A DNA stretch of 64,000 nt from DAOPYU01 sp942493245 (GTDB lineage: Bacteria; Sumerlaeota; Sumerlaeia; UBA8349): positions 1,302,001 to 1,366,000 of the forward strand of contig OW818685.1 in assembly GCA_942493245.1 (NCBI GenBank). The letters are read 5' to 3'. Positions 19,875-30,477 of this stretch are shown here, in pieces (position 1 is the stretch's first letter; each line of letters starts with the position of its first letter). Below the pieces are notes generated by a model. That model saw only the letters and a program-made list of their open reading frames with translations, was not told the DNA's origin and searched no databases. A program made the translations under genes and the position numbers.

Positions 19875-20546
19875 TGGCGGGCCTGAGATCGGATCTAGCG
19901 GAAAAGAAGCGGTACCGAGAAACGAAGTGAAACAGGGGGGAGTGACCCCGAAACGGGTTTCTCCCTCCTGTCTTGTTTTCCGTTATCCCCAATACGTTCG
20001 GCCACAGAAAAAATTTTCGCTATACCCGAAGTCCATATGGAAAGCGGCGTTCGGAGTCGTCCCTCAAAATCAACGCAAGATATGGAAATCATCCGGAGGA
20101 GGAAAATGGGATGCCGGTAACACAAAAGCCCCCAAGAATGTGACTTTTAAAGTCTATCTCCACACAAAGAACCGTTCAACAGTGGAATTTTCATCCAGAT
20201 TCCAAGGGTTTCTCACCCAAATGGAATCGAAGAGAGAAGTACAATATACGGAACATCCTCTCTCCCCTCGAGAAAACAACTCCCGTGTATTCGTGTAATT
20301 TCTTGTCAAATGAGGTGGTTTCCAGTATTTATTGCTTCCAGACAGGTATGAAACCTCGATCAATTCTTTGAGGAATCATTACCGTACTCACCGGAGACAA
20401 ATCCGTTTCTGCCCCGATTGAGCCCTGAAGACACATGAGATGAACGAAACTTTTCTCAAAAGAAGAACTCTTGAAAACGAGAAGACACCCGGTATTCGGG
20501 TCCCGATATACAATTGCCCTCTGACGAGAAACAGGAGACAGGTATC
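19875..20546. other. Intergenic region between the two giant repeat genes
   Basis: About 670 bp with no convincing gene. A 146-codon open frame (19858-20298) crosses the terminator hairpin, has no ribosome-binding site, and its translation resembles no known family. A weak promoter-like pair, TTGTCA (20303-20308) with 17-bp spacing to TATTTA (20326-20331), could serve the downstream GLUG gene and would give a leader of about 200 nt. I see no riboswitch or RNA gene. Confidence 0.4.
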
Positions 20547-23500
20547 ATGCGGTTCTCTTTTCCAATTCTTTCCTCGAATTCAGGTAAGGAGGTGTCTTGC
20601 CGAAAGTCCGGCTGCATGTCCCTGTTTCCAATATTTACCCTCGCGGTTTTACTGAGTTTCGCGGGGGGAAATGTACCGAACGCTCAGGCCCAGACGGCCG
20701 TGGCACCCACAGGGGGGGACGGGTTGACCACCGCCACGGCGTACCAGATCACCCAGCTGGGCCACCTGGTCTGGCTCGGTGAGCGAGCCTCGGCCAACGA
20801 GACGACCGGGAAATACTATCAGTTGATGAACAACATCGACGCGTCGGACACGGCGAACTGGAACGACGCGGGGACCGATACTAGTGTGCTGGAAGGGTTT
20901 CGCCCCATTGGTTCCGGTTCCACTACTTTCATGGGTGTTTTTAGCGGCAACGGGAAAAAGATCACGGGCCTGACCCTTAACCGGCCTGACTCTGAAAAGG
21001 TTGGGATGTTCGGGAGTGCCGGTTCATGGGGGGAAGGGGGACGGATTCTGAGTTTAACTCTTGAAAACAGTTCCACGACCGGGAGATCGTCTGTGGGGCA
21101 TCTGGTTGGATATCTCGATGGGAAGGTCAGAAATTGCAAAGCGGGAGGAGTTATTTCTGGCAGTACCTATGTAGGAGGATTGGTTGGGTATAATATCGGG
21201 GGGACGGTCTCGATATGTTCCGCATCCGGTACGGTCACCGCCAATTTGTACTTGGGCGGCTTGGTGGGAGACAATTATTCGGGGAGTATTATCCGAAGTT
21301 CCGCTGCCTGTACCGTCACCGGCAACAGGGAAGTCGGCGGGTTGGTGGGACACAATTATAGAACCATTGCGGATAGTTTTGCTTCGGGGATGGTGACTGG
21401 AAATTCCGCTACGGGAGGATTGGTGGGCAATAGCAGTTCCGGCAGTATTCGGAACAGTTTTTCCTCAAGTACGGTTCGAGGGGATGGATCAACAGGAGGG
21501 CTGATTGGGACCACTTCCTCGGATACGATCGAGAACTGTTTCGCCACCGGTCTGGTGAGCGCACGGCAGAGTGTGGGAGGACTGATCGGATACAATGGAA
21601 GTACGATTCAAAAGTGTTTCTCGATCGGCGCGGTGATGGGGCAGGAAGATGTAGGTGGGCTGGTGGGTCACAATTACAAGACCGTCACAGACTGTTACTG
21701 GAATGTAGAAACCACTGGCCAGGCCACCTCGGCGGGTAGCGACGTCAGTTTCGGGAAAACCACCGCCCAGATGAAACAACAGGCGACCTTTTCCGGATGG
21801 GACTTTGCGTCCCTCTGGGGCATCGCTACCGGGCAGAGTTACCCCTACTTGCGCTTTTCGGCCCCTCCCTTTCTGTTGAATATCACGACTCAGGGAGCGG
21901 GTACGGTTTCGGTTCTCCCCCTGGACACGTCATATGCAGCCGGAACCAATGTGGCTCTGACTGCAATCCCCGCAGATACCAAAGTGTCCTTTTTGGAGTG
22001 GGCGGGGGTGAATGGCGACTCGACAGCGCCTTCCGCTTCCGTCTTGATGGACGCCCACCGCAGCGTGACCGCGCATTTCCGCCGTCACTACGAAATCCGG
22101 ACCCTGGCCGAACTTCAGGCCATCGCCTCGGGCGATCTCGACGGGCACTACACCCTGATGAACGACATTGACGCCTCGGACACCGTCAACTGGAACGACG
22201 CGGGAACCGAACTGAACGTACGGGAAGGGTTCCGGCCCATCGGTTCTTTGTCAAATCCATCGGCCACTTCTTTCCGGGGTGTTTTTGAGGGCAACGGAAA
22301 AAAGATCATCGGGTTGGTGGTCAATCGCCCATTGGAGAGTGGAATCGGGCTTTTCGGGTGTGTCGGAAACGGGGGACAAGTTCGGAATTTGTCTCTGGAG
22401 GGCGGAAATATTACTGGCAAAACGTATGCCGGAGGACTTGCGGGGGAAGTCACTGGGGGAACCGTCGAAAACTGTTATGTCACATCCCCGGTGTCTGGAA
22501 TGCAGTATGTGGGAGGGGTGATCGGATATGCCCAGTCTGGAAGCCGGATCACGAACTGTTTTGAGACCGGTTCCGTCACGGGGTATTCGTATGTCGGGGG
22601 ACTGTCCGGTGTCATCTATTACGGTTCTGCATCCACCAGTTTTGCCTCCGGCCGCGTGACGGGAACCGAGTTTGCGGGGGGACTGTTTGGGAGTAGGGGG
22701 ACGGGTACGACTGTCACGGCCTGTTACTGGGATCTGCAAGCCACTGGCCAAACCTCTGCGACAAGCAGTGTGAAGGGTGGGGATGGATGTTTTGGTAAAA
22801 CCACCGTCGAGATGAAACAAATGGCGACGTTTTCCGGCTGGGATTTTGCCTCGGTTTGGGGAATTGTTGAGGGGCAGAGTTATCCTTATCTTCGATTTGC
22901 CCCCCCGCCGTTCCGGTTGAATGTCACCGTGCTGGGGCCGGGGTCGGTCACGCTGAACCCCGCTGGGGGTGTCTATGCTGCGGGTACCCAGGTAACCCTG
23001 ACTGCCACCCCTGCCGCCGGCGCTCATTTTGTCGGGTGGACGGGTGGAGGAACGAGTGACACAACTGCTCTCTCCATTTCCTCCCTTGTGGACGGCCCGA
23101 GAAGTTTGACGGCGAATTTCCAGAAAAACTACGAAATCCGGACCCTGGCCGAGCTGCAGGCCATCGCCACAACGGGTAATCTGAGTGGGTATTACATTCT
23201 GATGAACGATATCAACGCATCGGATACCGCAAACTGGAGTGACGCAGGGACAACGGGAACCCAGGGATTTTGGCCCATTGGAACGGAGACGGTTCATTTC
23301 CAGGGAGTTTTCGATGGAAATGGACACAAGATCACGGGATTGACAATCAACCGCCTCGCCGAGAATTACGTCGGGTTGTTTGCCTCCCTGGGACAGGGAG
23401 GCGAGATCCGCAACCTGACCCTCGAAGGCGGTTCCGTGACGGGAAATTCCTCTGTGGGAAATCTGGTTGGACAAATTTCGGGGGGAAAGATTGAAAACTG

Positions 23501-26500
23501 TTCCACCACGGGCAATGTGACGGGAATTGGAACGTACGGGAACTTTATCGGAGGGATGGTTGGATACTGCAACTATGGAACAGTTGTAAACTGTGCCGCA
23601 GCCGGACAAGTGACGGGAAAATTGTATGTCGGGGGGTTGATTGGGTCCTGTGGGTCGCATTATGGAAACAGGGATTACAGTTCGATCACAGACAGTCACG
23701 CAACCGGCGTGGTATTGGGTAATGGATGCGTAGGAGGACTTATCGGATATAAGGGGATCGGCATAGTCGAAGAGTGCTTTGCGACCGGATTGGTGACCAT
23801 TACCGCGAAATACGATTCTTGGGTGGCCGGTGGCTTGATTGGACATAATGAAGGAAAAATTTCGAACTGTTTTGCCACAGGATCGGTGACCGGAACAAAC
23901 CGGTATTACGATTTGAGCCTCGGAGGGCTGATTGGCTATAATATAAGCGGAACCATCACCAACAGTTTCGCAACGGGAGTAGTTTCCGGATCGGCGATCT
24001 ATAGCCTAAACCTGGGAGGACTTACTGGCTACAATAATTATGGAACAATCTTGAATTGTTTTGCTTCTGGAGTCGTGAAACGGGCCGGTACGCAGAAAGC
24101 GCAATCCGAGTACGTGGGCGGATTCATCGGAAACGGCAATAAAGTAAGCATCTCCTCCTGTTACTGGGATGTGGAAACCTCCGGTCAGTTCACGTCGGCC
24201 GGGGGCGCAGGTGTGGTTGGAAAAACGACCGCAGAGATGAAACAACAGGCCACATTTGCCGGGTGGGACTTCACAAACGTCTGGGGAATTGTAGAGGATC
24301 TGACTTATCCTTACCTTCAACCCGGTTCTCCTGCGCTTCAACTGTCCGTGTCGATTCTGGGAGAAGGTTCGGTGACACTCGATCCACCGGGCGGGGTGTA
24401 TCTGCCGGGAACCACCGTCACGTTGACCGCTCTTCCTGCGGCAGGGTGGCGCCTCGACAGTTGGGTCGGTGCGGTAGCCAACCCGGCGACTGTCACGACC
24501 ACCCTTCTAATGGACAGTCCTAAAAGCGTAACGGCGCGGTTTCGCCGCAGCTACGAAGTCCGGACCCTGGCCGATCTTCAGGCCATCGCCACCGGCGATC
24601 TGACGGGGTACTACACGTTGATGAACGACATTGACGCGTCGGAGACGGCGAACTGGAACGACGCGGGAACGGACACCTATCTGATTGAAGGATTCCGCCC
24701 CATCGGGCAATACCCCAGTTCCTTCGAGTCCGATACCGTTTCCTTTCGCGGGGTGTTGGACGGGAACGGGAAAAAGATCACTGGGCTGACGATCAACCGG
24801 CCCTGGAGTGAGAAGAGCGTTGGCTTGTTCCGTGCTGTCGGAAGAGGAGGAGAAATCCGGAACTTGATTCTGGAACGGGGAAACGTGACGGGAACTCGAT
24901 ATACCGGCGGGTTGGCCGGGATACTCTGGTGTGGTGCCATCAAAAACTGTTGGGGAAACATGACGGTGAACGGGAAAGGGGAAAATGCCGGTGGGTTGGT
25001 GGGGAACAGTGTTTCCAGTCTGATAGAGGATTGCGATGTGGAGGGGGAAGTAACGGGGGATGGTTCGGACAGCCAGGATGGTGTCGGGGGACTGGTTGGG
25101 TATAATTCTTACGGTTTCCTCACCCGCTGCTCGGCGGGTGGGAAGGTAAAAGCGCCGATGGGTGACGTGGCGAATACCGGTGGACTGGTGGGAGTCGATA
25201 ACTCTGGGACAATTATTGATTGTTTTGCCAATGCTTCGGTGATGGAGGGCTATGCAACGGGAGGTTTGGTTGGTAGTTGTTCCTCAGGACTTATTGAAAA
25301 CTGTATTACCGCCGGGGTGGTGACTAAAACGGATTGGAGCCGCAACCAGGACACAGGGGGATTGGCAGGAGTTAACTACAGTAAAATTAGCCGATGTTTC
25401 AATATGGGTGTCGTGACCGGTCGCGACCGGGTGGGTGGGTTGGTCGGCCGGAATGGCGGCGAGATTAGGGACAGTTTCTCAAATGGTTCGGTAAAAGGCA
25501 ATCTGTCCGTTGGCGGTTTAGTGGGGACAAACGCTTCAACGGCAGTAACCCACTGTTTCGCCTCCGGTTCCGTTCAGGGAACCACGAGTGTCGGCGGGTT
25601 GATCGGGAGTAACACCGCCGCCTCGGTCACGGCCTGTTACTGGGATGTGGAGACGACCTATCAGCCGACCACAACGACAATCACCGGGGCGGCGGGGAAA
25701 ACCACCCACGAGATGAAGCGCATAGCGACGTTTGCCGGATGGGACTTTGTGGACGTCTGGGGCATTTCCGAGAACAAGAGTTATCCCTACCTGCGTTGGT
25801 TCCCCGCGCCGTTCCAACTGACCGTCACGCTGATTCAGGAGGGGCCGGGTCAGGTGATTCTCGACCCGCCCGGAGGGGTGTACGCGCCGGGCACGACCGT
25901 GACCCTGACCGCCGTGCCCCAGGCGGGCGCCCGGTTCGCCGGGTGGATCGGCGATGTGGCCGACCCGATGGCCGAGTCCATCTCGATCGTCATGGACGGA
26001 CCTAGGAGCGTGATCGCGTATTTCGGGAAGGTTTACGAAATCCGGACCCTGGAGGAACTCCAGGCCGTCGCCACCTCCGACATGACCGGTTATTTCAAGC
26101 TGATGAACGATATAGACGCGTCGGACACGGCGAACTGGAATGACGAGGAGACAACGACGCACACGCTCGAGGGGTTCCGGCCCATCGGGAAGTATTCCTC
26201 CTACTATCCCGATATCACGTCTTTCCAGGGAGTCTTTGACGGCAATGGGAAAAAGATCACCGGCCTGACGATCAACCGAACCGATTATATCTGGAACGAC
26301 CGCGAGGGAGTGGGATTATTCGGTCTGGTCAGTCAGGGAGCGACAATCAAGAACCTGACGCTGGAGGGAACCTGCGTCAGCGCGTACTCGAATGCCGGCT
26401 CTCTGGCCGGGGTCAACAATGGCACGCTGACGAATTGTTCGGCCAGTGGGATCGTGACTGGCCGGGGAACGAGAATCGGGGGATTGGTCGGTATCAACAA

Positions 26501-28727
26501 GGGGACCATCACACAGTGTTTCGCGGGTGGAGAAATCGTGGCAAAGTATGATACTGCCGGTGGGCTGGTTGGATACAACAACAAGGGTTCTCTCTCCCGG
26601 TGTTTTGCCGGGGGAACGGTGACAGGGAGCAGTCGGGTGGGAGGACTGGTCGGGTCGAGTTTGTCCGGCTCGATCTCCGACTGTTTCGCCACGGGTCCGG
26701 TGACGGCCTCCAGTCTGGTCGGGGGATTGCTGGGAGAAAACGCCTCCGGTTCGGTGACCCACAGTTTTGCCTGCGGGGCGGTAAGCAGCACGGAGTCGTC
26801 TCCTTCCGGGATGGGTGGGCTGGTCGGGGCAAACGGCGGAACCGTCACGGGGGGCTACTGGGACGCGATCACCACCGGCTGGTCCGTTTCGGCGGGCAGC
26901 GACGCCTCCTTCGGGAAGACGACCGCTCAGATGAAGCAGCAGGCGACCTTCGCCGAGTGGGATTTCACATCCGTGTGGGGGATTGTCGAGGGGGTGAGCT
27001 ACCCCTACCTGCGCTTCGGGTCGGGCGCCCCGTTGCTGTCTCTGAGTGTCACGACCGACGGGGAAGGCTCGGTGGCCTTGAATCCGCCCGGTGGGGTTTA
27101 TGCGCCGGGGACGGTGGTGACCCTGACCACGACGGCGGCCCCTGGCTATCAGTTTGAAAGATGGACGGGACCGGTGGCCGATCCTGCCGCCACGACGATG
27201 ACTCTTCTCATAGACACCTGCAAGAGCGTGACCGCCCACTTCCGCCACTATTACGAAATTCGGACTCTGGCCGAACTTCAGGCCATCGCCACCTCCGGCA
27301 ACATGATGGGGTACTACAAACTGATGAACGACATTGACGCCTCGGATACGGCGAACTGGAACGACGCCGGAACGTCCGATCTGGATGTCCGGGAAGGGTT
27401 CCGGCCCATTGGTTTCGATTCTTTCGGAGGTTCTCGTTCTTTTCAGGGGACCTTTGACGGGAACGGAAAGAAAATCACCGGTCTGACCATCAACCGGCCC
27501 AATGGCGGTTATGTCGGCTTGTTCAGCGCTCTGTTGGGAACGGGAGAAGTTCGGAACCTGACGCTCGAAGACGTCCGGGTGACGGGCGCTTATTATACGG
27601 GAGGCCTGGTCGGATACAACTCGTCCGGGCGCATCGAGAACTGTTCTCTCGGCGGTCTGGTAAAAGGCGATTACTGTGTCGGAGGACTGGTCGGAACCCA
27701 TGGCGAAAGTGAAAACGCCTCTGTGAGCCGCTCCTTCTCCACCGCCGCGGTAACGGGAGAGAACTATATCGGTGGATTGACCGGTTACAACAACAGAGGA
27801 TTGATCTCCGAATGTTTCGCCACCGGTGTCACATCCGGAACGCTTTATTCTGTTGGCGGCTTGATCGGGGGCAACAGAGGAACCCTCCAGAATTGTTTCG
27901 CCACTGGCGCGGCGATAGGGACTTCCTCGACCGCCGGGCTGGTGGGGCGTAACGATGGTGGCTCCATCGCCAACTGTTTCGCTACGGGCCGGGTGACCGG
28001 AAACGCGAGTATTGGCGGCTTGATCGGGTACCCTCTGGCCGGTACGGTCGCGGCCTCTTACTGGGATCAGAAAACTACCGGCCAGCCGGACCTGATGGGA
28101 CTCGTCGGGGCGGAGGGGAAGACCCACGCCGAGATGAAACAACAGGCCACGTTCGACGGGTGGAACTTTACGTCCGTCTGGGGCATCGTCGAGGGACAGA
28201 GTTACCCCTACCTGCGCTTCATGCCGCCGCCCTTCCGTCTGAGTATGACGGTGGACGGGCTGGGTTCGTTTACGAGGAGTCCGGTCGGGACCCCGGTCAC
28301 ATCTTCCGGCTCCGCTGCGACCTATGCCCCGGATACGACCGTCACGCTGACAGCCGGCCAGCCGGGAACCGAGTCTTACTTTGACGGCTGGATCGGAACG
28401 GACGGGAACCCCCTGACCACTTCCACCACGATCCTCATGGATACCCACAAGAGCGTGACCCTACGGTTTGCCCTCAACGAGTATCCGCTGACAATCGAAG
28501 CCGTGAACGGCTCCGTGGTGCAATCACCCAACCGGACCACCTATCCCTTCGGTTCGGTTGTCACGCTGTTCCCGAAACCGAATGCCGGGTACCGCTTCCT
28601 GGAATGGACGGGGGATATCCCCACCGGCGATGTGAAGAAGAAACCGCTGATGATCCAGATTCGGAAAGCGACCTCACTTACGGCACAGTTCGGCATCGCC
28701 CATCCGGCACTCTGGATGGTACGGTAG
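20547..28727 (+). CDS. Giant secreted GLUG-motif repeat protein (2726 aa)
   Basis: Start chosen at the ATG with AGGAGA 8 bp upstream rather than the TTG at 20514. An N-terminal signal sequence follows (LFPIFTLAVLLSFAGG, cleavage near AQA-QT). There are six modules beginning near 20700, 22090, 23130, 24555, 26035 and 27255. Each has a start segment (TLAELQAIATxxxGYYxLMN then DIDASDTANWNDAGT), a DGNGKKITGLTINRP strand, then GLUG repeats (VGGLVGYNxGxIxNCFATGxV; about eight in module one). A closing CYWDVETTGQ / GKTTAEMKQQATFxGWDF segment and one B-repeat end each module. GLUG repeats are expected to form a beta-helix-like solenoid. Two more B-repeat-like domains end the protein (HPALWMVR) with no recognisable anchor. 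Same strand and same accessory domains as the preceding giant gene; probably an extracellular adhesin or matrix protein. Function is inference. Confidence 0.88.
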   Translation: MRFSFPILSSNSGKEVSCRKSGCMSLFPIFTLAVLLSFAGGNVPNAQAQTAVAPTGGDGLTTATAYQITQLGHLVWLGERASANETTGKYYQLMNNIDASDTANWNDAGTDTSVLEGFRPIGSGSTTFMGVFSGNGKKITGLTLNRPDSEKVGMFGSAGSWGEGGRILSLTLENSSTTGRSSVGHLVGYLDGKVRNCKAGGVISGSTYVGGLVGYNIGGTVSICSASGTVTANLYLGGLVGDNYSGSIIRSSAACTVTGNREVGGLVGHNYRTIADSFASGMVTGNSATGGLVGNSSSGSIRNSFSSSTVRGDGSTGGLIGTTSSDTIENCFATGLVSARQSVGGLIGYNGSTIQKCFSIGAVMGQEDVGGLVGHNYKTVTDCYWNVETTGQATSAGSDVSFGKTTAQMKQQATFSGWDFASLWGIATGQSYPYLRFSAPPFLLNITTQGAGTVSVLPLDTSYAAGTNVALTAIPADTKVSFLEWAGVNGDSTAPSASVLMDAHRSVTAHFRRHYEIRTLAELQAIASGDLDGHYTLMNDIDASDTVNWNDAGTELNVREGFRPIGSLSNPSATSFRGVFEGNGKKIIGLVVNRPLESGIGLFGCVGNGGQVRNLSLEGGNITGKTYAGGLAGEVTGGTVENCYVTSPVSGMQYVGGVIGYAQSGSRITNCFETGSVTGYSYVGGLSGVIYYGSASTSFASGRVTGTEFAGGLFGSRGTGTTVTACYWDLQATGQTSATSSVKGGDGCFGKTTVEMKQMATFSGWDFASVWGIVEGQSYPYLRFAPPPFRLNVTVLGPGSVTLNPAGGVYAAGTQVTLTATPAAGAHFVGWTGGGTSDTTALSISSLVDGPRSLTANFQKNYEIRTLAELQAIATTGNLSGYYILMNDINASDTANWSDAGTTGTQGFWPIGTETVHFQGVFDGNGHKITGLTINRLAENYVGLFASLGQGGEIRNLTLEGGSVTGNSSVGNLVGQISGGKIENCSTTGNVTGIGTYGNFIGGMVGYCNYGTVVNCAAAGQVTGKLYVGGLIGSCGSHYGNRDYSSITDSHATGVVLGNGCVGGLIGYKGIGIVEECFATGLVTITAKYDSWVAGGLIGHNEGKISNCFATGSVTGTNRYYDLSLGGLIGYNISGTITNSFATGVVSGSAIYSLNLGGLTGYNNYGTILNCFASGVVKRAGTQKAQSEYVGGFIGNGNKVSISSCYWDVETSGQFTSAGGAGVVGKTTAEMKQQATFAGWDFTNVWGIVEDLTYPYLQPGSPALQLSVSILGEGSVTLDPPGGVYLPGTTVTLTALPAAGWRLDSWVGAVANPATVTTTLLMDSPKSVTARFRRSYEVRTLADLQAIATGDLTGYYTLMNDIDASETANWNDAGTDTYLIEGFRPIGQYPSSFESDTVSFRGVLDGNGKKITGLTINRPWSEKSVGLFRAVGRGGEIRNLILERGNVTGTRYTGGLAGILWCGAIKNCWGNMTVNGKGENAGGLVGNSVSSLIEDCDVEGEVTGDGSDSQDGVGGLVGYNSYGFLTRCSAGGKVKAPMGDVANTGGLVGVDNSGTIIDCFANASVMEGYATGGLVGSCSSGLIENCITAGVVTKTDWSRNQDTGGLAGVNYSKISRCFNMGVVTGRDRVGGLVGRNGGEIRDSFSNGSVKGNLSVGGLVGTNASTAVTHCFASGSVQGTTSVGGLIGSNTAASVTACYWDVETTYQPTTTTITGAAGKTTHEMKRIATFAGWDFVDVWGISENKSYPYLRWFPAPFQLTVTLIQEGPGQVILDPPGGVYAPGTTVTLTAVPQAGARFAGWIGDVADPMAESISIVMDGPRSVIAYFGKVYEIRTLEELQAVATSDMTGYFKLMNDIDASDTANWNDEETTTHTLEGFRPIGKYSSYYPDITSFQGVFDGNGKKITGLTINRTDYIWNDREGVGLFGLVSQGATIKNLTLEGTCVSAYSNAGSLAGVNNGTLTNCSASGIVTGRGTRIGGLVGINKGTITQCFAGGEIVAKYDTAGGLVGYNNKGSLSRCFAGGTVTGSSRVGGLVGSSLSGSISDCFATGPVTASSLVGGLLGENASGSVTHSFACGAVSSTESSPSGMGGLVGANGGTVTGGYWDAITTGWSVSAGSDASFGKTTAQMKQQATFAEWDFTSVWGIVEGVSYPYLRFGSGAPLLSLSVTTDGEGSVALNPPGGVYAPGTVVTLTTTAAPGYQFERWTGPVADPAATTMTLLIDTCKSVTAHFRHYYEIRTLAELQAIATSGNMMGYYKLMNDIDASDTANWNDAGTSDLDVREGFRPIGFDSFGGSRSFQGTFDGNGKKITGLTINRPNGGYVGLFSALLGTGEVRNLTLEDVRVTGAYYTGGLVGYNSSGRIENCSLGGLVKGDYCVGGLVGTHGESENASVSRSFSTAAVTGENYIGGLTGYNNRGLISECFATGVTSGTLYSVGGLIGGNRGTLQNCFATGAAIGTSSTAGLVGRNDGGSIANCFATGRVTGNASIGGLIGYPLAGTVAASYWDQKTTGQPDLMGLVGAEGKTHAEMKQQATFDGWNFTSVWGIVEGQSYPYLRFMPPPFRLSMTVDGLGSFTRSPVGTPVTSSGSAATYAPDTTVTLTAGQPGTESYFDGWIGTDGNPLTTSTTILMDTHKSVTLRFALNEYPLTIEAVNGSVVQSPNRTTYPFGSVVTLFPKPNAGYRFLEWTGDIPTGDVKKKPLMIQIRKATSLTAQFGIAHPALWMVR

Positions 28728-28791
28728 TGGAAGGCTGGGGTGACCTGAAAAAAATCCTTGCTGGAATCTTGTTACCTTTTGAACGAGGTTT

Positions 28792-30477
28792 CTATGCGAC
28801 GAATTTTCCCGGGAGAACAACAGACCAGGCCGAATCGGTGGACAATACCTGAAACTTGATGTCCCCGGCCTTCATGCCTCGTTCCATGAGGTGTTGGCGA
28901 TAAAATTCGGAGGCTTCTCCGGAGACCAGAAAAACTCGCAGTGGAGTCAGTTGGGAGAGCCGGCGGGCGTGCTGATAATGATAATTCTGAGATAGCTCGG
29001 TTTCCATGCGCCGGGCCAAATCCTGAAAATCGGGAGAGTCTTCCGGTTCGGGTTGGCAATAGAGGACATAACCGGGATTTACTTTCTCCGGGCTCTCCAG
29101 AACGGGCGCAAGCAGGGCGAATCGAAGGTGCAGATTCATGGATTGCTTCACTTGGGTCAGGCTATCCGCAACATGCCGGGCGTTCAGCTTTTCTCCAACC
29201 AGATCCGAAACCAGGTTGTCGCGGGAGAGCAAGTCCAGATAGGGCGCCTGACCATAGAATCCGTTTACTCGCACCACATCGTGCAGGCGGTAACGATACA
29301 GCCCCCCTCCCGTGGTCAGAATGACACTGTATTCTCGTCCCTGTCCGAGATTCCAGGCGTGGTGAACGTGGCCGGTTTCCATATCACTGAACTCCAGGAA
29401 GTGAGAACGCACGGCACAGACCTTTCCCGAGTACCGCCCGAGAGGGAAGGAAATAATGCCTTCCGTGGCGGTCAAGCCCTTGCCCTGGATGACCGCATGG
29501 GGAAACGTTTCGGCCAGTTGGGTTCGCCAGGGCTCAACGATTCCATCCGTCCAGCAACTGATGAGTGTCAGGTGGGGCCAGATCTCCCGGATATTTCCTC
29601 GCACCGCTGGATTGATTCGGCGCAATTCTTTGGCCCGCTTTGGATCAGGCGGCAGACGCCTCTTAAACTTCTCGCGTAATTCCGGAGTCAATTCGATCAT
29701 CTCCGAAATTGTACCGGACTCGATGTCGCGAAGAAGGGAGTCGAAACAGAGGGACAGGGCATTGAGTAGCAGGGTCAGAAAGGACGGATGCCAGACGGAA
29801 ATCAACCGAAGATTCCGTTCCCGGCACAGAAAAAGAAGAGTCAGGTATTCGAAAGACCGGGGATTGCGGACCTGGGATATTTCCGAAGGGACAGGAAAAA
29901 GAAGGCGGGTCAACAGACGCTGGATTGTCCCCAGGTACTCCGAATCGTCGGCAAAGCCTACACGCACTCTGGAATGGGTATCTTCGGGCCGGGAAACCGG
30001 ATCCGTATTGGGGCTGATCGACCAGTAGTGGCGCCCGAGAAGGAGAGACGGGAGAGCCAGATACAAAGAGGCGATCCAGGGAGCGATGGCCGCCTTGAAT
30101 TCGCATTGAAGTGAGCGGGTGTAAGGGATCCGTTTGGAGGCTGTGGTCGAACCGCTGGTGGGTTGAAGCAATTCGACCGGTTCGGCCGTCAGGACATTTG
30201 AATGACCGGACCGGATTGCCTCGACGGCCGTTGCGTAATCTTCGTAATCCGCAAGGGGAACAGACAGGTAATCTTCGGGTGTCCGGAGGAAATCGAAATG
30301 GTGCAACCGCCCGAATTCCGTGTTGGAATTCTGTTTCAAGATTCGCCGAAGCAGGGCGGTCTGAACAGATTTGACACGCCGGGTCGCGAGCAGAAAAAGC
30401 GCCCATCCCGGAAAGCAGGCCACGAGCCACAAGCAATTGGCTGCCAGAACACAGGTTCTCATGAAGAGGTTATTCAT
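28792..30477 (-). CDS. GH3-family acyl-acid amido synthetase (adenylating enzyme) with N-terminal membrane helix
   Basis: 561 aa. Plant and bacterial GH3 enzymes activate a carboxylic acid as acyl-AMP and conjugate it to an amine, usually an amino acid. Motifs: the phosphate-binding PTSGSTTASKRIPYT (106-120), GLTATEGIISFPLG in the position of the second ATP motif, and YRYRLHDVVRVNGF matching the third (YRxGDVV-like). Residues 8-31 are strongly hydrophobic (NCLWLVACFPGWALFLL), suggesting membrane attachment, which plant GH3 proteins lack. The start codon overlaps the upstream stop by 8 bp (ATGAATAA), so it is translationally coupled. It is the last gene of the eleven-gene operon and ends 64 bp from the convergent GLUG gene. 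Substrates are unknown. Confidence 0.85.
   Translation of the reverse strand: MNNLFMRTCVLAANCLWLVACFPGWALFLLATRRVKSVQTALLRRILKQNSNTEFGRLHHFDFLRTPEDYLSVPLADYEDYATAVEAIRSGHSNVLTAEPVELLQPTSGSTTASKRIPYTRSLQCEFKAAIAPWIASLYLALPSLLLGRHYWSISPNTDPVSRPEDTHSRVRVGFADDSEYLGTIQRLLTRLLFPVPSEISQVRNPRSFEYLTLLFLCRERNLRLISVWHPSFLTLLLNALSLCFDSLLRDIESGTISEMIELTPELREKFKRRLPPDPKRAKELRRINPAVRGNIREIWPHLTLISCWTDGIVEPWRTQLAETFPHAVIQGKGLTATEGIISFPLGRYSGKVCAVRSHFLEFSDMETGHVHHAWNLGQGREYSVILTTGGGLYRYRLHDVVRVNGFYGQAPYLDLLSRDNLVSDLVGEKLNARHVADSLTQVKQSMNLHLRFALLAPVLESPEKVNPGYVLYCQPEPEDSPDFQDLARRMETELSQNYHYQHARRLSQLTPLRVFLVSGEASEFYRQHLMERGMKAGDIKFQVLSTDSAWSVVLPGKFVA

Noticed and set aside
16135..19992. Long antisense open frames (467 and 719 codons) opposite the giant RCC1 gene
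   Set aside because: Arg/His-rich translations that mirror the codon bias of the sense repeats; no family resemblance and no ribosome-binding sites.
19858..20298. 146-codon frame between the giant genes
   Set aside because: Begins inside the terminator hairpin, lacks a ribosome-binding site, unusual composition, no known similarity.
22251..28448. Antisense open frames (531 and 710 codons) opposite the GLUG gene
   Set aside because: Shadows of GC-rich repeats; the sense frame has clear domains throughout.
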